Below are positions 53,415 through 64,000 of a DNA stretch of 64,000 bases, one piece after another. Under the pieces are notes generated by a model, which had not been told where the DNA came from, did not search any database, and saw nothing but the letters and a program-made list of their open reading frames with translations. The stretch's first letter is position 1, and the number at the start of each line of letters is the position of its first letter. The stretch covers positions 1,054,001 through 1,118,000 of the forward strand of contig CM065888.1 in the NCBI GenBank assembly GCA_033439255.1, given 5' to 3'. The DNA comes from Hericium rajendrae. Its lineage: Eukaryota; Basidiomycota; Agaricomycetes; Russulales; Hericiaceae. The translations under genes and the position numbers were made by a program.

Positions 53415-54555
53415 ATGAAGTGTACCTCAAAGAAAGCCGACCTTTCATCATGCACATCGGGGAAAGCCAGTCGTTTATCCTGCGCCTCAAGGGAAGCCAA
53501 GCGTTTCTCTTGCAAGATGCAGCTGCTGGACAGCAGTGTGCGACTGAAAAATCTTGGTGATGATACCCTGGGGCCAAGTTCCGCAGAAATGGAGGAATTG
53601 CTCCGAGTCCAGGAAACCATATATAAGCTCATCAAAGGTGTCCCTGAGACCCGAGTCATCGAGAGCATCCGTGGATGGCTCTCTCATGTCCGCAGACATC
53701 TTAGGACGAAAGCCAAAGTATTCCTCACCTCGGGTGTTTTGAGGGAGCTCATCGACGCACACATCTTGATAACGGAGTGCCTCCAAGAACGAGACCCGGA
53801 AATTCTTCGAATCGCGCTCGCCAGGGTCAAGCCGAAGTCGAGACTCAAGAAAGCCTTTGGGAGTTCTAAATTTGCGGATCTTTATCTCAAGATATTTGAA
53901 GAGTTTTGCATAGAAGAGAGTATTAATGGAGGTGGAGGTTCCGAAGGTTCTGATTCTGGCGAGTCGGTCAGTAGTATCCATGCCGTCTACATTACTTTTC
54001 TCTTCTGACCGATCCTCGCAGCAGTGTTCCTCTATTCGCGAGACGACTCCGGCACCCTCTCCGTTCGGTGATTCCCACTATTCCGACGAAGATGCTCAAG
54101 GTCATACGGCAGAAACCGCCTCGGTGGATTCCGGATATGCGTCCTCTGGGTCTCCGCTCGACGATTCCTACCATTCGGACGCAGAGGTTTCTGGCTTCGA
54201 AGGCCATGTGCAAGAGGTCCACGCCGTGGATTCCAGATATGTGTCCCCTGCAATGCGTGATCAAGCAATCCAGCCTCCAGACGGATATTCACTGATGCCG
54301 AGCACTGAATACGCGAACGAAGGCAGCGCCGCTGGCGGAATGGTGAGCGATGTTGTAGTCTAAAGAAGTGAGCTCACCGGGGACCTTTCTTTCTAGACTG
54401 GCCACCAGTTCACCCTACCCCAGGCCGCATACAATACCTCGCTGCCTGAACCAAATGATTCTACCGCAGGCGAGTTTTCCGAACTTTTTGGCCCCCCTTG
54501 GTTCCCATCAATGAATGACGACGGTGTGGCACCATGCGATACTTACTTAACTTAG
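53415..54555 (+). CDS. Unknown protein with N-terminal and C-terminal repeats
   Basis: Three exons (53415-53966, 54022-54342, 54397-54555) keep frame and encode 343 residues. I do not recognise the family. Residues 6-35 are three copies of a 10-residue Cys unit (KADLSSCTSG, KASRLSCASR, EAKRFSCKMQ). A helical, charged middle follows (MEELLRVQETIYKLIKGVPE ... LRTKAKVFLTSGVLRELIDA), then an acidic region. That region holds two related 30-residue segments (DSHYSDEDAQG...SVDSGYASSG and DSYHSDAEVSG...AVDSRYVSPA), and the end is Pro/acidic (FSELFGPPWFPSMNDDG). The acidic tail resembles an activation region, but that is conjecture. The TATA box and 5'-UTR intron support expression. Confidence 0.6.
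53432..53521 (+). repeat. Three 30-bp in-frame repeats
   Basis: Units start at 53432, 53462 and 53492 (GAAAGCC/GGAAGCC starts). Each encodes ten residues with one Cys. They probably arose by local duplication within the unknown gene. Confidence 0.85.
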
Positions 54556-54968
54556 ACTATCGCCCTCACATGCACTGCCGCTGGTGACTAGGAGTAGAAA
54601 GGCGGGCATTGCTGCGCAGATTGCGGACATTTCTTTTCCTCTTTCTCGTGTGGGGTTCGGATGTAGTACAGTCTAGCTATACGTCATGCATCTATCCCAT
54701 CGGACACGCTCCTTTATCTATGTTCTACATCGCCTATGTATTTATGCAGCCGATCCTTGTCATTTTCTGAGCCCGTCTTGCATAGCGAGCCGCCCCTCAA
54801 TCCAATTGAAAAAGGAACAATGTTACCACATCTAGCCTTAGCATTGAGCAATGCCATCCCATCGAATTCATTGCACGTAGAAGCGGTCGTGCTGACTTGG
54901 GCTACAGTCCATAAATTACACTTCCATTGATGCTTCCGATGAATCTAGTACAGATGATATGCATTCCT
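54556..54968. other. Convergent intergenic region
   Basis: 3' flanks of the unknown repeat gene (plus) and of the GNAT-Mss4 gene (minus). No gene. Confidence 0.55.
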
Positions 54969-56237
54969 TCAAACTTTGTACCTCACCCGCTCGCAGGCGA
55001 TCCAGTGCTCTGTCCCGCCCTGTACGCACCACCCCAGAGGACCGAGGTCGCACTCGGCGCACGCCAAGAGCTTCAGCGGTTTCTCCGACGCTGAGATGAA
55101 GGTGTCAGCAAGCGAGTAAGCGGAAGCGAGGGTATAGACTCGCCTATGTTGCTGACAGGCTTCGAGAACCCGATGTTCTCGAAGGACATTGGACTGGGGG
55201 TGACCAGCCACCAGCGACTCTTCGCGGGGGCCGGCGCGATCGGCGGTAAAATTGGATTCGTGTGGTCGGCCGGCTCCATCTGCAAGAGCACCAATGAGCG
55301 AATTGTGATGAAAAGGACGGACGAGATTACCTGAACGGTTTCCCGCTCAACCAACTTTCCGACACCCTTCTTGAGAATGACGCTCCCGCATCCCTCGCGG
55401 GGGCAGAGCAAGTCATACTTATTCCACGCCTCCCCGGTGCCCTTCTCGCCCTCACGCTCCACGAACTCATCAATGCTCGCACCAGGCGCAAGAAGCTTCC
55501 CCGCCGGCCGCGTCGTCGCCGACGTCTGCCTCTGCAGCGCCTCCCACAGGCCCGCCGGGACCTGCTCCGAAGGGGCCGTCGCGGACGGCACGATCCAGCG
55601 CATCTCGAACCACGGCTTGCCGCCGTGGACGACCTCGCTGCGCCCGACCCACTCGAACCCGACGGGCTCGTACAGCGGCCGCAGCTCCGCGTGCGCGATA
55701 AGCAGCACGCGCTCGTAGCGGATCCTGCCGTTCGTGTTGGCTGCGTCCAGCCGGCGGAGGTACTCCGTGAGCAGCGCGGACGCGATGCCGCGGTGCTGGT
55801 GCGCGGGGTGCACGGCGACGCCGTGGATGCAGACGGATGTCGATCCGGGGACGTGTGTGGACATGGATGCGTGGGTTAGCGTGAGCGAGGGCGAGAGCGT
55901 TGCGTCTGCGTATGCGATGAGCGTTCGTTGGCGGTCTTTCTCGCCGGGGAGGAATGCTCCTAGGAAGAGGTCGGCGGCTTGAGATTGCCGCAAGCTGCAA
56001 TAGTGTTTGGCGTGCCCGTATGAAGAAGCACAGTAATAAAATCACGCACCGTAGTGTATCCAGGCTGGCCGCTTCATCGCTAGGAAATCCTGGAGGACTC
56101 AATTAGACCAGACTCGACATGCCATAAGAAAGCAAGAAGTGGGGTTACCTGCGATCTCTATTTCGTGGGCTGCTTCTACTTCAGAAGGACCTACCAGATC
56201 GTAGAAGATGTCTGCAGGAATATCATTTCCTGCCATC
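54969..56237 (-). CDS. GNAT (AANAT-like) acetyltransferase fused to an Mss4-type zinc domain
   Basis: The start is the ATG at 56237 (MAGNDIPADIFYDLVGPSEV). Exon junctions give EIEIAGFPSDEAASLDTLR and then LRQSQAADLFLGAF. The GNAT fold has the acetyl-CoA motif GVAVHPAHQHRGIASALL and RVLLIAHAELRPLYEPVGF, as in arylalkylamine N-acetyltransferases. After KLLAPGASIDEFVEREGEKG comes an Mss4/RABIF-like domain with two Cys pairs: LLCPREGCGSVILKKG and LLACAECDLGPLGWC. Between them is WWLVTPSPMSFENIGFSK. The last intron uses a GC donor at 55142-55143. Mss4 proteins bind Rab GTPases and zinc; the acetyltransferase probably modifies an amine. How the two jobs relate is unknown. The fusion is continuous in frame, so it is not a gene-model artefact of two adjacent genes. 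Confidence 0.85.
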
Positions 56238-56461
56238 TTTGACGCACGTAGAAAGTGTGCAAGTGAACGAATCGACGGTGGTCTTGAATGCTGCACACAC
56301 TAGATGCACGCTCGCGACGATCTTATCTTATCAGCCAGGAGACCGCGCGTGGTTCCCACGGGGCATGTTCGTGTGACGGCTTGCGACGCGACGCGGTCGG
56401 CTCGCTCCCTTCGTCGTCTCCTCCATCGTCCACCATCCCGCCCTGCAATTTCTCGTACATC
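56238..56461. promoter_or_regulatory. Divergent promoter, GNAT-Mss4 and HMG-box genes
   Basis: The two ATGs are 224 bp apart on opposite strands. No TATA box is obvious. Frames run through the region from both sides but contain no better start codons. Confidence 0.5.
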
Positions 56462-57505
56462 ATGTTGTCAATGTTAGCGAGACGCAGCGCGTTATCCGCG
56501 CTGACGCCGGGGACGCGCCTGCCTGTCAGCCGCACGTTCACGTCCAGCAGCATCCGCCTCCTAGCCTCCACGACTACCGCAACCAAGGAGCGCGCCGCCA
56601 AGACGACGGCCAGCGCCAAAGCCAAATCTACGTCCACATCCACACCCAAACCCAGGTCCACTAAGTCTGCGACCAAATCCGAGTCCGAGCCCAAGCCGAA
56701 GGCAAGCCGCAAGAAGCCAGAGCTGCGTACGCGCCCTTTCCAATACCGATCGCGCTGGGCGGAGATCTGACGCGCATTTCCCAGTCTACAACGACATCAA
56801 GGAGCACCTGCCGCCGCGCCGCCCAAAGGGCGCCTACATGCTCTTCGCCGAGGAGATGCGGGCCAAGCGGACGCAGCCCATTACCTCCAGAGACGAGGCC
56901 ATCGAACAGTTCATCGCCACGGGCAAAGCATGGTCCGCGCTGCCCGAGTCCGAAAAGGAGGTGCGCATCGTCCCCCGCCCCCGCTCCCCGCGCGCACTGA
57001 CAGCAGACGTCTACAGACCTACCGCACGCGCAGCGCGCCCGCCGTCGACGCATACAAGGTGCAGTACACCGAATGGGCAAGCAACGTCGACCCCGCCGCG
57101 CTCAGGGCGATCAATCGCCGCCGCGAGAAGCTCGGCAAGTACAAGTACAGGCGGCACTACGAGACGCCGCGCGCGGCGAACCCCTACGCGCGGTCAGTCT
57201 GTTCTGTTCGCCGTCCGTGTGCGGTCCTCTTTAACAAGGGCTGCATTTTCTTTTCTGTAGGTTCCTGAAGCAGATGGTCGAGGAGCACCCGCCGTCGGAG
57301 GCGCCGCCGGGCGAGAAGTATATCTACTGGATAGCGAGGCAGACTTCGGAGCGCTGGAAGGGCATGGGCGACGCTGAGAAAGCGGTGAGTCCATTTGGTC
57401 TATATGCGCGGCTGTTCTGGACCTGAATATTGAGTCTAGAAATATAAGGAGGCTTTTGAGGCTGCCAGGGAGAAACGGCAGGCAGAGATCGACTCGCGTG
57501 TTTGA
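56462..57505 (+). CDS. Mitochondrial HMG-box DNA-binding protein (Abf2/TFAM-like)
   Basis: Five exons (56462-56726, 56785-56960, 57017-57192, 57261-57384, 57440-57505) encode 268 residues. The first 35 residues are a strong mitochondrial presequence (MLSMLARRSALSALTPGTRL, many Arg/Ser, no acids). A Lys/Ser/Thr-rich linker follows (TTASAKAKSTSTSTPKPRS). Two HMG-box-like modules come next: RPKGAYMLFAEEMRAKR with WSALPESEKETY, and NPYARFLKQMVEEHPPS with RWKGMGDAEKAKYKEAFEAA. The layout matches proteins that package mitochondrial DNA. The second box is degenerate, so DNA-bending strength may differ between the boxes. The start at 56462 is chosen because it gives the presequence. Confidence 0.85.
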
Positions 57506-58001
57506 CCGTTCGCTGCAATGTCCTGAGTCCGGACCCGGCTGATCGTGTTCTCAATGTCCTCCTTTATTTTGATGTCTTCTTCGAACGGTCTTTACCTTAT
57601 GCTCCGGATGCGGTCTCCTTTCCTCTATACGCGGCCGCTTCGTGCTACTGCCCTGGTGCCTCATGGACGACAGCCGTCGCTCTGTACATTATTCCCTATG
57701 TTTCGTGGGTCTCATCGCCTGATTCAGAATAATATCATCTCAGACTAAAATAACCAATAATCTGTACACGAACGCCAACGTCCGCAGCCAGCCGGCGCAG
57801 GCCAGTCCGTATGTATAAGTCGTAGCGGTTGTCATGTAAATATAGAATGCAGAATGTAGGATAATCTATGGTGTATGGTCTTACGAGCACAAGTCAGAAA
57901 ACAAAACAAGGCTGGATGCGAACCAGAAACACAACAACGGGGAAACGAGCGAGCGGCAGGTTTGAGAGTAGATATGTACGCATATCACAGGCGCTAGGCA
58001 T
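57506..58001. other. Convergent intergenic region
   Basis: 3' flanks of the HMG-box gene and of the NADH dehydrogenase gene. No gene is seen. Confidence 0.6.
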
Positions 58002-60467
58002 CTAGTCACGGGCCAAATCGCTGGTAGGCCATGAATTAGCGGACGGATACTGTCGTTGGGGAGAAGAGCGGCATACCGTCCGAAGATTTTGACAAGGAGC
58101 CAGTCAGTCGCGACCAGCACGCGGTTGCGCAGGGAGAATAGCGTGCTGATGTACGCGCTCCGCCAGAACAGGTACGTCACCATGCCGCTGCTCGCAACCT
58201 GCAGCCCCCATCAGCCCTCCCGCCTCGGCCGCAAGAGCAAGACGAAACACGCACCTGCTTGTTGAGGAAGACAATATCCGCGATGGCGCGGTCCGAGCCG
58301 ATGTACGCGAGCGAGCCCTGGTGCGAGTAGCGGAACGGCCGCAGCTTCTCGGCCTTGGCGAGCTGGCGCTGCAGGTGCTCCGCGCGCTTCTCGTCGCCGG
58401 CCGCGTGCGCGGCGCTGAGCTCGGCGGCGACGCTGTCGCGCCGCGCGAGCTGCGCGAACGTGCGCGCGAGGTATGCGCCCTCCTGCGACGCGACCTGCGC
58501 CGTCGGCGCGTAGCTCGTCGCCGTGCAGTCGCCGAGCGCGAAGATCGTGCCGTCCGCGCCCTTCATGCGGAGGTGCTCTGTGCGCGGGGAGTCAGAGAGT
58601 TTAAAGGATGTGGTGGAAAAGGCGCACCGTCGACGGTGATGCCGCGCCTGTTCTGCTGCGCGTCCGAGAGGCGCTTCATGAGGTCAACAGTAATATCGCG
58701 GGGCTTGTTGCCGCCGGCCCAGACGACCATGCCGACGGGGACATCGAGGATGCTCTTGTCGGGCATCTGCAGCACGACGCTCTTCTCCTTGATCTCTTTG
58801 ACCATCGTCTTGGTGAGCACTTCGATCTTGGCATCCTTGAATGTCGACTCCGTGTACTCGATCAGACTCTTGCTGAACATCGGGAGCACGGAGGGCAGAG
58901 CCTCGACGAGCGTGATCTTGATGCGATCGGAGAGCTCGGGGTACCATGATTTCAGATCTTGCTGCGAGAAGATGAGTGAATGGAGATAACGAGCAGTTGG
59001 ATCTTACCTCGAGGAAATCGTGCAGCTCTCCGCTGTAAGTTTATATGTTGAGATGGTAAAAATGTATAGCTGAAAATGTTACTAACCTGACTTCAACACC
59101 AGTAGGTCCGCCACCGACCACAACCTGATCCAAGTGTTAGAGACGGGGAGCGACAATTTACTCTCTTCTCACCATGTGGAGAAGACGATTGATTTCTTCA
59201 TCACTCTGGCCGGGGAAACCAGCGGACTCGACGCCTAGGCCAGATTCAGAGAAATGACTTCCAGTAAGGCAAGCAGAACGCACAATCCATAAAGCGAGTC
59301 CTCATCTAGATCAAATAGACTCAGCAGCTTATTCAACGCCCAAAACATCGAAGACACTCACCCTCTCTGCATCCTGGATCTCCTTCATGAAACATGCATT
59401 TTCTTTCACACCAGGGATACCAAATGTCTGTGTCTCAGCACCCACGCCAAAGACGAGGTAGTCGTACTTGATCGTGGTCGATGAGATGGCGCCCTTTATC
59501 TCGGTCTCGTCTAGATAAGATAAGATCTATCAGATCACGTGCAATGATATCATAGTTTCGAAGAACGGACCCGCGAAGGTGACGGTTTTCGCGACAGGCT
59601 GCGCATGGAGCAACGATATGAGGATGAACTCTGAACATAGCGGGAATACGACGTACGTCGACGGACTTGGCCTCAGCCTCGATTACAGAGACTTGCCTGT
59701 GCTTGTGACGCGTCATATAGCGAATAGCTGAAGGATCCGCGTGAGTACGCGGCCGAGAAAAACAGGAGGAGGCGACGAACGCTGCAGGATACTCCTGGCA
59801 TCAATGGTTCCAACAGCAACACTGGGAAGCAGTGGGGTGAAGAGGAAGAAATTCCGCGGGCTGACGACAACCTATACCAGATGACTTAGCCATAAAACAC
59901 ATCCGCAAGGGAGGGGTACATACAACATTGTATTCCGACGTGTCCAAGCTCTTCAAGAAGCTCGCAGAACCCCAGCCACTGCCGAGAACCACGACGGTCT
60001 TCTTTGAAGGATCCATGGGAAGCTGGGGGCCTGGATGCTTTTCCCGCTGTGTGACATAGTAAAAGGCGCCGCCGGTGGTGAGGATGGTGACGAGGGTAAC
60101 ACGACCCAGATTTTGCAGGAAGCGTCTCCATCTTGAGAATTCGGCGGGAGAGGAGGGCGGCGGCGGCGGCGGCGATGTAGAAGGTGTCGCGTGTGTCTAA
60201 CACGCACCGACTGATTGGTTACAGGACAAACAGTGCAAGAAGCATGCAGACCACGTACGGTGTTTGCAGATTCTGGACCGCTCGGCGTGGGTGTTGCGAG
60301 AGTCCTTCTGAGCATCTGGCCGGCCTGTCGATGAGCCAGACCCAGCGCCTTCGGCCGAGACTGCGCCAGCGAGCGGACTACCGATCTGCGGACTGACGTA
60401 CGTGCGTTCCGAAGCACGCGTCAATTAGTATGGTATATGAACCGTCGGGAAATAACGACGCACTCAT
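58002..60467 (-). CDS. NDE1: Alternative (type II) NADH:ubiquinone oxidoreductase, mitochondrial
   Basis: This is a rotenone-insensitive, non-proton-pumping NADH dehydrogenase of the inner mitochondrial membrane. The FAD site [20 protein letters not shown] and the NADH-side segments ([76 protein letters not shown]) are present. A membrane segment precedes the FAD site ([20 protein letters not shown]), typical of NDE forms. The C-terminus, after a final intron, is [14 protein letters not shown]-stop at 58002. The presequence frame has no ATG near its start. The best solution is a first coding exon of four bases (ATGA, 60467-60464) spliced to TCCGCAGATC, giving [19 protein letters not shown]. 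An alternative start is the ATG at 60315. No EF-hand was found. Confidence 0.9.
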
Positions 60468-61711
60468 GTTGGTCTGCATAGCGGACGCTTAGAGAGAGGG
60501 AGAGAAGGGGGACACGGGTCGGAGACGATGATGCTTCTGGGCGTACTTTCGACGAGGCAATTTATTGATGGCAGTTGCCGGGACCATAGGCGCCTATGCT
60601 GCTTGCGGTACGGAAGAACAAGGAGCGCCTGTCGCGACTTCGCCCGGACACTGCCAACACCCACTGATCCCAAGTCACGGAGGGCCGCGGTGGGCATAGT
60701 CTCCGAGCAGACCTTACACAGAGAATACTATAGTCGTTCTGTGAGGCCGGTACGTCAGCAAGAAAAGTATACCGCAACTCGGAAAGCATTGCAAAGCCAT
60801 GCTAGCGTTCAGCACGCAGGAGTATACTGTATAACAAACACATCTACGGTAATGTTATCACCTTACAATCCATTCAAAATGCTAACAAACTTGATATGCC
60901 CGGGCTGGTGTTCCGCAAACTGCCATGAAACTATCATGTGTCCGAGCCAAGTCCGAACATACTTAGCCGTTTGGCACGGGCTGCCTTTACATAGAATAAC
61001 GGCAACCCCTCGGCGCCACGAAATATCTAGGCATCGTACCGGCTACAATGATCACATAGACTTCTCATCATCTGATCGTTTCAATCGTCAAAGCTCCCCG
61101 AGCCTGCATGATGCTCATTCTGGCTGGGGATATCTGACGCTCTCGACCTCCTTTAGGTGGAAACGTCTGGCCGTATCTTCGGCTTGGAACGTATCCCGAG
61201 GCTTGAAGGAGCCATGCATCAGTGTACGTGTTTTATCGTGAGCGCCGTGCAGAGCACGGCAACCCCGCTATCTACTAGAGTCGAGACTTTCTGTGTGGCG
61301 TGTGGACTTACTTACTAGAGTTCCGCAGCGAAGATACCGGTATTTTCAGCCGGTCTCAAAACACGAGGGACAAGGAAGATGCTGACCGGTAGTCAACGAT
61401 TATATCGACTGTCAACGTGCTCGAGTCCGAGCACGGGGTTGCGATCGAGGCTCTGCCCTGCGCAAGACAATTTGTCTGCGCTTGCTGCACGATCTATGAA
61501 ATGTTCAGCCAAAAGGTGTGTGTCACTCTCATCGATATCGAAGTTTAAGCCCTATTGCCATGTAGTGCCTTCATCTTGGATAGAGGTATTTTACCCAGGT
61601 GAGCCATTACTTAGAGATGCACTCAGCACTTTCAATATTGAACGCTAGAGAAACCTCCGCTGATCCGTTGGCTGACTTGTTCTATGACGTTGGAGGCGAC
61701 AGAGAAACATC
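60468..61711. other. Intergenic, 1.2 kb
   Basis: A plus frame at 60528-61241 is open for 237 codons but has no motif, odd composition and no flanking exon. I treat it as chance. The rest shows nothing. The promoter of the acetyltransferase must lie at its right end and that of the NADH dehydrogenase at its left. Confidence 0.45.
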
Positions 61712-62833
61712 ATGTCCGCCGCACCAAACGAATCGACCACTGCTCCCGCCTCCACAGACCCCTACGTCCGTCTCGCCCGGGAGGATGAGCTCGACACACT
61801 CGCAGATCTCGCCGCCGACGCCTTCATCAACGATACCATGCCGCACTACTTCGGCGGCTTGAAAACCGTAAGTACTCCCCAGCTCCTCAGGCCGCACGCT
61901 TCACTGCTCGGACTAACCGCTCGCCGACGAGCCCGCTGACTCCCGCACGTGGCGCACGTACCGCGCTTTCCAGGACTACTTAGACCGCGAGTGCTTCGCG
62001 GCCGATGCGCGCATCACTGTGCTCGTACTGCCCGCTGACGGGCAGGCCAAGGAGCGTATTGTCGCGATGACGGTCTGGCTGCCCCCGCATAAGCGCATGG
62101 CTGGGACTGAAGAAGACGGCATGCGCACGGGCATCGGGCCGGTCATCGAGGGATGGGGCCGCGGATGGATGCAGGTAAATAATGAATTCGATCCTTTGTC
62201 TCGCGTTGGCGAGTTCGTTGACTACGTGGTCGCAAATGTAGCGAGAAAAGATGTATCACGAAGGAAGCAATGCGGCCATTTCGGATGCGCTCGCTGGGCG
62301 GAGCGTCAAGGGTGGTCCGCTGGGGATCTGGTATCTCCAGTTTGCGTGCACCAGACCCGGGTATCAGGGTAAAGGTGCACGGCGAGCCTTGGAAGAACCT
62401 AGCTCCTCTTATCTGCTGTGCGTCCCGCGCTGAAGGGATTTTACAGGATACCTGTCGCGCCTGATGAGAGAGATGCATGCGTTCGTTCCAGACGCCATCA
62501 TCGCATTGGATTCGACGTCCGCCAAATCAAGAGCGGCATATCAACACCTCGGCTTCGAGGTATGTGTCGTCGCACTTGATCAAACCCTTCACGTCGCCAC
62601 TTGTGTCCCACGGCTGATCCATGCTTGGCGGGACCAGCTCGTTAAGACATCCAGAAGAGGGCAGAGCGAAGTGGATAGTAGAGGTCTTTTGGCTAGCGGG
62701 GAAGAGGCGACAGGCTTCGAACTCTATACCATGGTGAAGGTAAGTAGGATTTCATGACTGAAGAACGAGAAGCTTGCTGCTGATGGCTGTTTAGTGGCCT
62801 GCACTGGCTGGGAGAGTCGATCGAGGGCGTTGA
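61712..62833 (+). CDS. GNAT-family N-acetyltransferase
   Basis: Six exons from the ATG at 61712 (MSAAPNESTTAPASTDPYVR) to the TGA at 62831-62833 encode about 258 residues. The domain has the N-terminal VRLAREDELDTLADLAADAF, a strand AMTVWLPPHKR, IWYLQFACTRPGYQGKGY (acetyl-CoA loop R-P-G-Y-Q-G-K-G) and DSTSAKSRAAYQHLGFE. The end is GFELYTMVKWPALAGRVDRG. Exon 3 probably ends at 62374, because that splice keeps the full QGKG loop; splicing six bases earlier would delete two residues. This kind is common in basidiomycetes, with unknown substrates, and sits in a fast-evolving family. Confidence 0.82.
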
Positions 62834-63031
62834 TTTAAGTATGAATTTCATGGTAGGAGACTTTGATCTATGTCGCCGTCGCCGTCGCTTGTGCCAGGTC
62901 GATGTGTTCGATTTTGAACTCGAACTTCTTCACCCATCAGTTCGTAATGATGTATACAGACGTAGAATTCTTCCCGTCGTGGAAGAAATCTGATTAGTTT
63001 CATCAGAAGTCTGGTGTATGTAGCTCCAAAC

Positions 63032-63041
63032 AAAAAAAAAA
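63032..63041 (-). terminator. RNA polymerase III terminator of tRNA-Asp
   Basis: A run of ten T on the minus strand, 24 nt after the tRNA 3' end. Pol III stops at runs of four or more T. Confidence 0.8.
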
Positions 63042-63064
63042 TTGGGACTTATCAAGATCCATAT

Positions 63065-63147
63065 CTCCCTGGCGGGGAGTCGAACCCCGCTCTCCCGCGG
63101 TCAGCAAGGATGACAGGCGGGTGTACTGGCCGATATACTACCAGGGA
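63065..63147 (-). tRNA. tRNA-Asp (GTC) with an 11-nt intron
   Basis: The minus strand folds into a cloverleaf: acceptor TCCCTGG/CCAGGGA, D stem GTAT/GTAC, anticodon stem CCCGC/GCGGG, T arm CGGGG-TTCGACT-CCCCG, discriminator G73. The anticodon GTC is at 63112-63114. Eleven extra bases (63100-63110) lie after A37, the canonical intron position. The A and B boxes are intact. Confidence 0.95.
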
Positions 63148-63388
63148 CTTGATGACTGATTAAAATTAAATATCAAGACGTAAGAGAGAAAACCTTAACT
63201 TGGACGCCAGATAATTTCAGGGCTTGCACTGTGCAGCTTTCACCTCACGCGCTGGTGTGCACGAACCAGCTCATTCGACTGGCACAAACATCTCGGTGGT
63301 CCGTGGAGATAGTCAGAATCTGGTCCCAGTTTACTGACCGCACATCTTGCAACAATTTTTAGAGCTGTCAAACTACTGGAACGCCACC

Positions 63389-64000
63389 ATGAGCACAAAC
63401 GACCTCTTCTCCTTCCTCGACGAAGCGCCCCCGGAGGACACGATCGAGTCACCGGAAACCACCAACCATGATATGGAAGTCGATTCGGAACCTGCCCTGT
63501 CTGCAGGCCCGAGCACGAGCCGCGTGCCGCTCAAACGCAAGCCGGAGTCTCCGCCAGAGACACATCTGAACGGCCAAGACGGCATGAATGGCGTCGAGCC
63601 GCCTTCGGCGAAGAGGGCGCGCTCTGAGAGCCCTGCGCAGCAGCCGGTGGTAGTGGACGAGTTCGAGACGGAAGCGAAGCGCGAGGTCGCTGTGAGCGCG
63701 GGATTGACGGGTGCGGCGGAGACGGCGGGATCGCGGTTGGAGCTTAAGCATCAGGTGCGCGGGACATCATGCACACGAGTCTGTTTGGTTGGCCTCTGAT
63801 AATGGTTGTGTGATGCGGTAGGTGCGGCATCAAGTCGCTGTTCCTCCGGGATACGACTATGTCCCCATCTCGCAACACGTTCCTCCGGCGAAACCAGTGC
63901 GCGAATACAAATTTACGCTGGATCCGTTCCAGCAAGTCTCGATATACGCTATTCAACGAAACGAGAGTGTGCTTGTGTCTGCGCACACTAGTGCGGGGAA
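63389..64000 (+). CDS. MTR4: ATP-dependent RNA helicase Mtr4/Dob1, 5' part only
   Basis: The start is the ATG at 63389 in a good context (GCCACCATGAGC). Exon 1 (to 63754) is a disordered N-terminus ([35 protein letters not shown]). Exon 2 from 63822 runs off the window. It reads [39 protein letters not shown] and [14 protein letters not shown], the beginning of the Ski2-like helicase core with its Q-motif-like region and Walker A. Mtr4 unwinds RNA for the nuclear exosome in the TRAMP complex. The related Ski2 is less likely, as the N-terminal arm is short. Confidence 0.9.

Noticed and set aside
56238-56296. Longer N-terminus for the GNAT-Mss4 protein starting at 56296
   Set aside because: It would overlap the shared promoter. 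The residues after the ATG at 56237 fit the family start better.
60528-61241. 237-codon plus-strand frame
   Set aside because: No motif, no biased third-position use and no neighbouring exon. Long chance frames occur in this GC range.

Overview
The window is nuclear DNA of a filamentous basidiomycete, most likely an Agaricomycete. The genes are intron-dense, with introns of about 45-70 nt, mostly GT-AG and a few GC-AG. Orthologues of fungal housekeeping genes (pentafunctional AROM, Ypk1-type kinase, external NADH dehydrogenase, eIF3 subunit L, Spc97/GCP2, Mtr4) lie close together on both strands. The genus cannot be named from sequence alone.

Layout. 1-11,280 is accessory DNA. It holds two unrecognised minus-strand genes, a GC-rich gene relic, and a decayed CACTA-type (Tnp2) transposase gene. 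That transposase gene is split by a 1,559-bp non-autonomous hAT-like element with clean 8-bp target-site duplications. 11,281-14,562 holds the intact mitochondrial ribosomal protein S4 gene and, beside it, a dead duplicate whose coding part is inverted relative to its own 5' part. 14,748-32,147 is mostly conserved: Spc97/GCP2, a small subunit-like protein of serine palmitoyltransferase, U2 snRNA, a SAM-like tail-anchored protein, a mitochondrial dicarboxylate carrier, eIF3l, and a protein with two nucleotidyltransferase/PAP modules. 32,762-43,448 holds a ferric reductase, the Ypk1-type kinase, a secreted DUF5648-like protein, and a second serine palmitoyltransferase small-subunit paralogue. 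43,449-47,144 is a gene desert. 47,145-64,000 carries AROM, an unknown lineage-specific gene with internal repeats, a GNAT-Mss4 fusion, a mitochondrial HMG-box protein, an NDE-type NADH dehydrogenase, a GNAT acetyltransferase, an intron-containing tRNA-Asp and the 5' end of Mtr4.

Functional links. Several genes act in mitochondria (S4m, the dicarboxylate carrier, the HMG-box protein and NDE). Two SPT small-subunit paralogues and a Ypk1/Gad8-type kinase share the window. In yeast, Ypk1 regulates sphingolipid synthesis, but the spacing here gives no evidence of co-regulation. Divergent gene pairs probably share short promoters (S4m/GCP2, eIF3l/nucleotidyltransferase, GNAT-Mss4/HMG-box).

No CRISPR array, retroviral or LTR element, or Polinton was seen. 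The most notable observations are the hAT-in-CACTA nested insertion, the inverted S4m pseudogene, the SPT small-subunit pair, the GNAT-Mss4 fusion, the tandem nucleotidyltransferase, microexons of 7 and 11 nt, and an inferred 4-nt first coding exon in the NDE gene.
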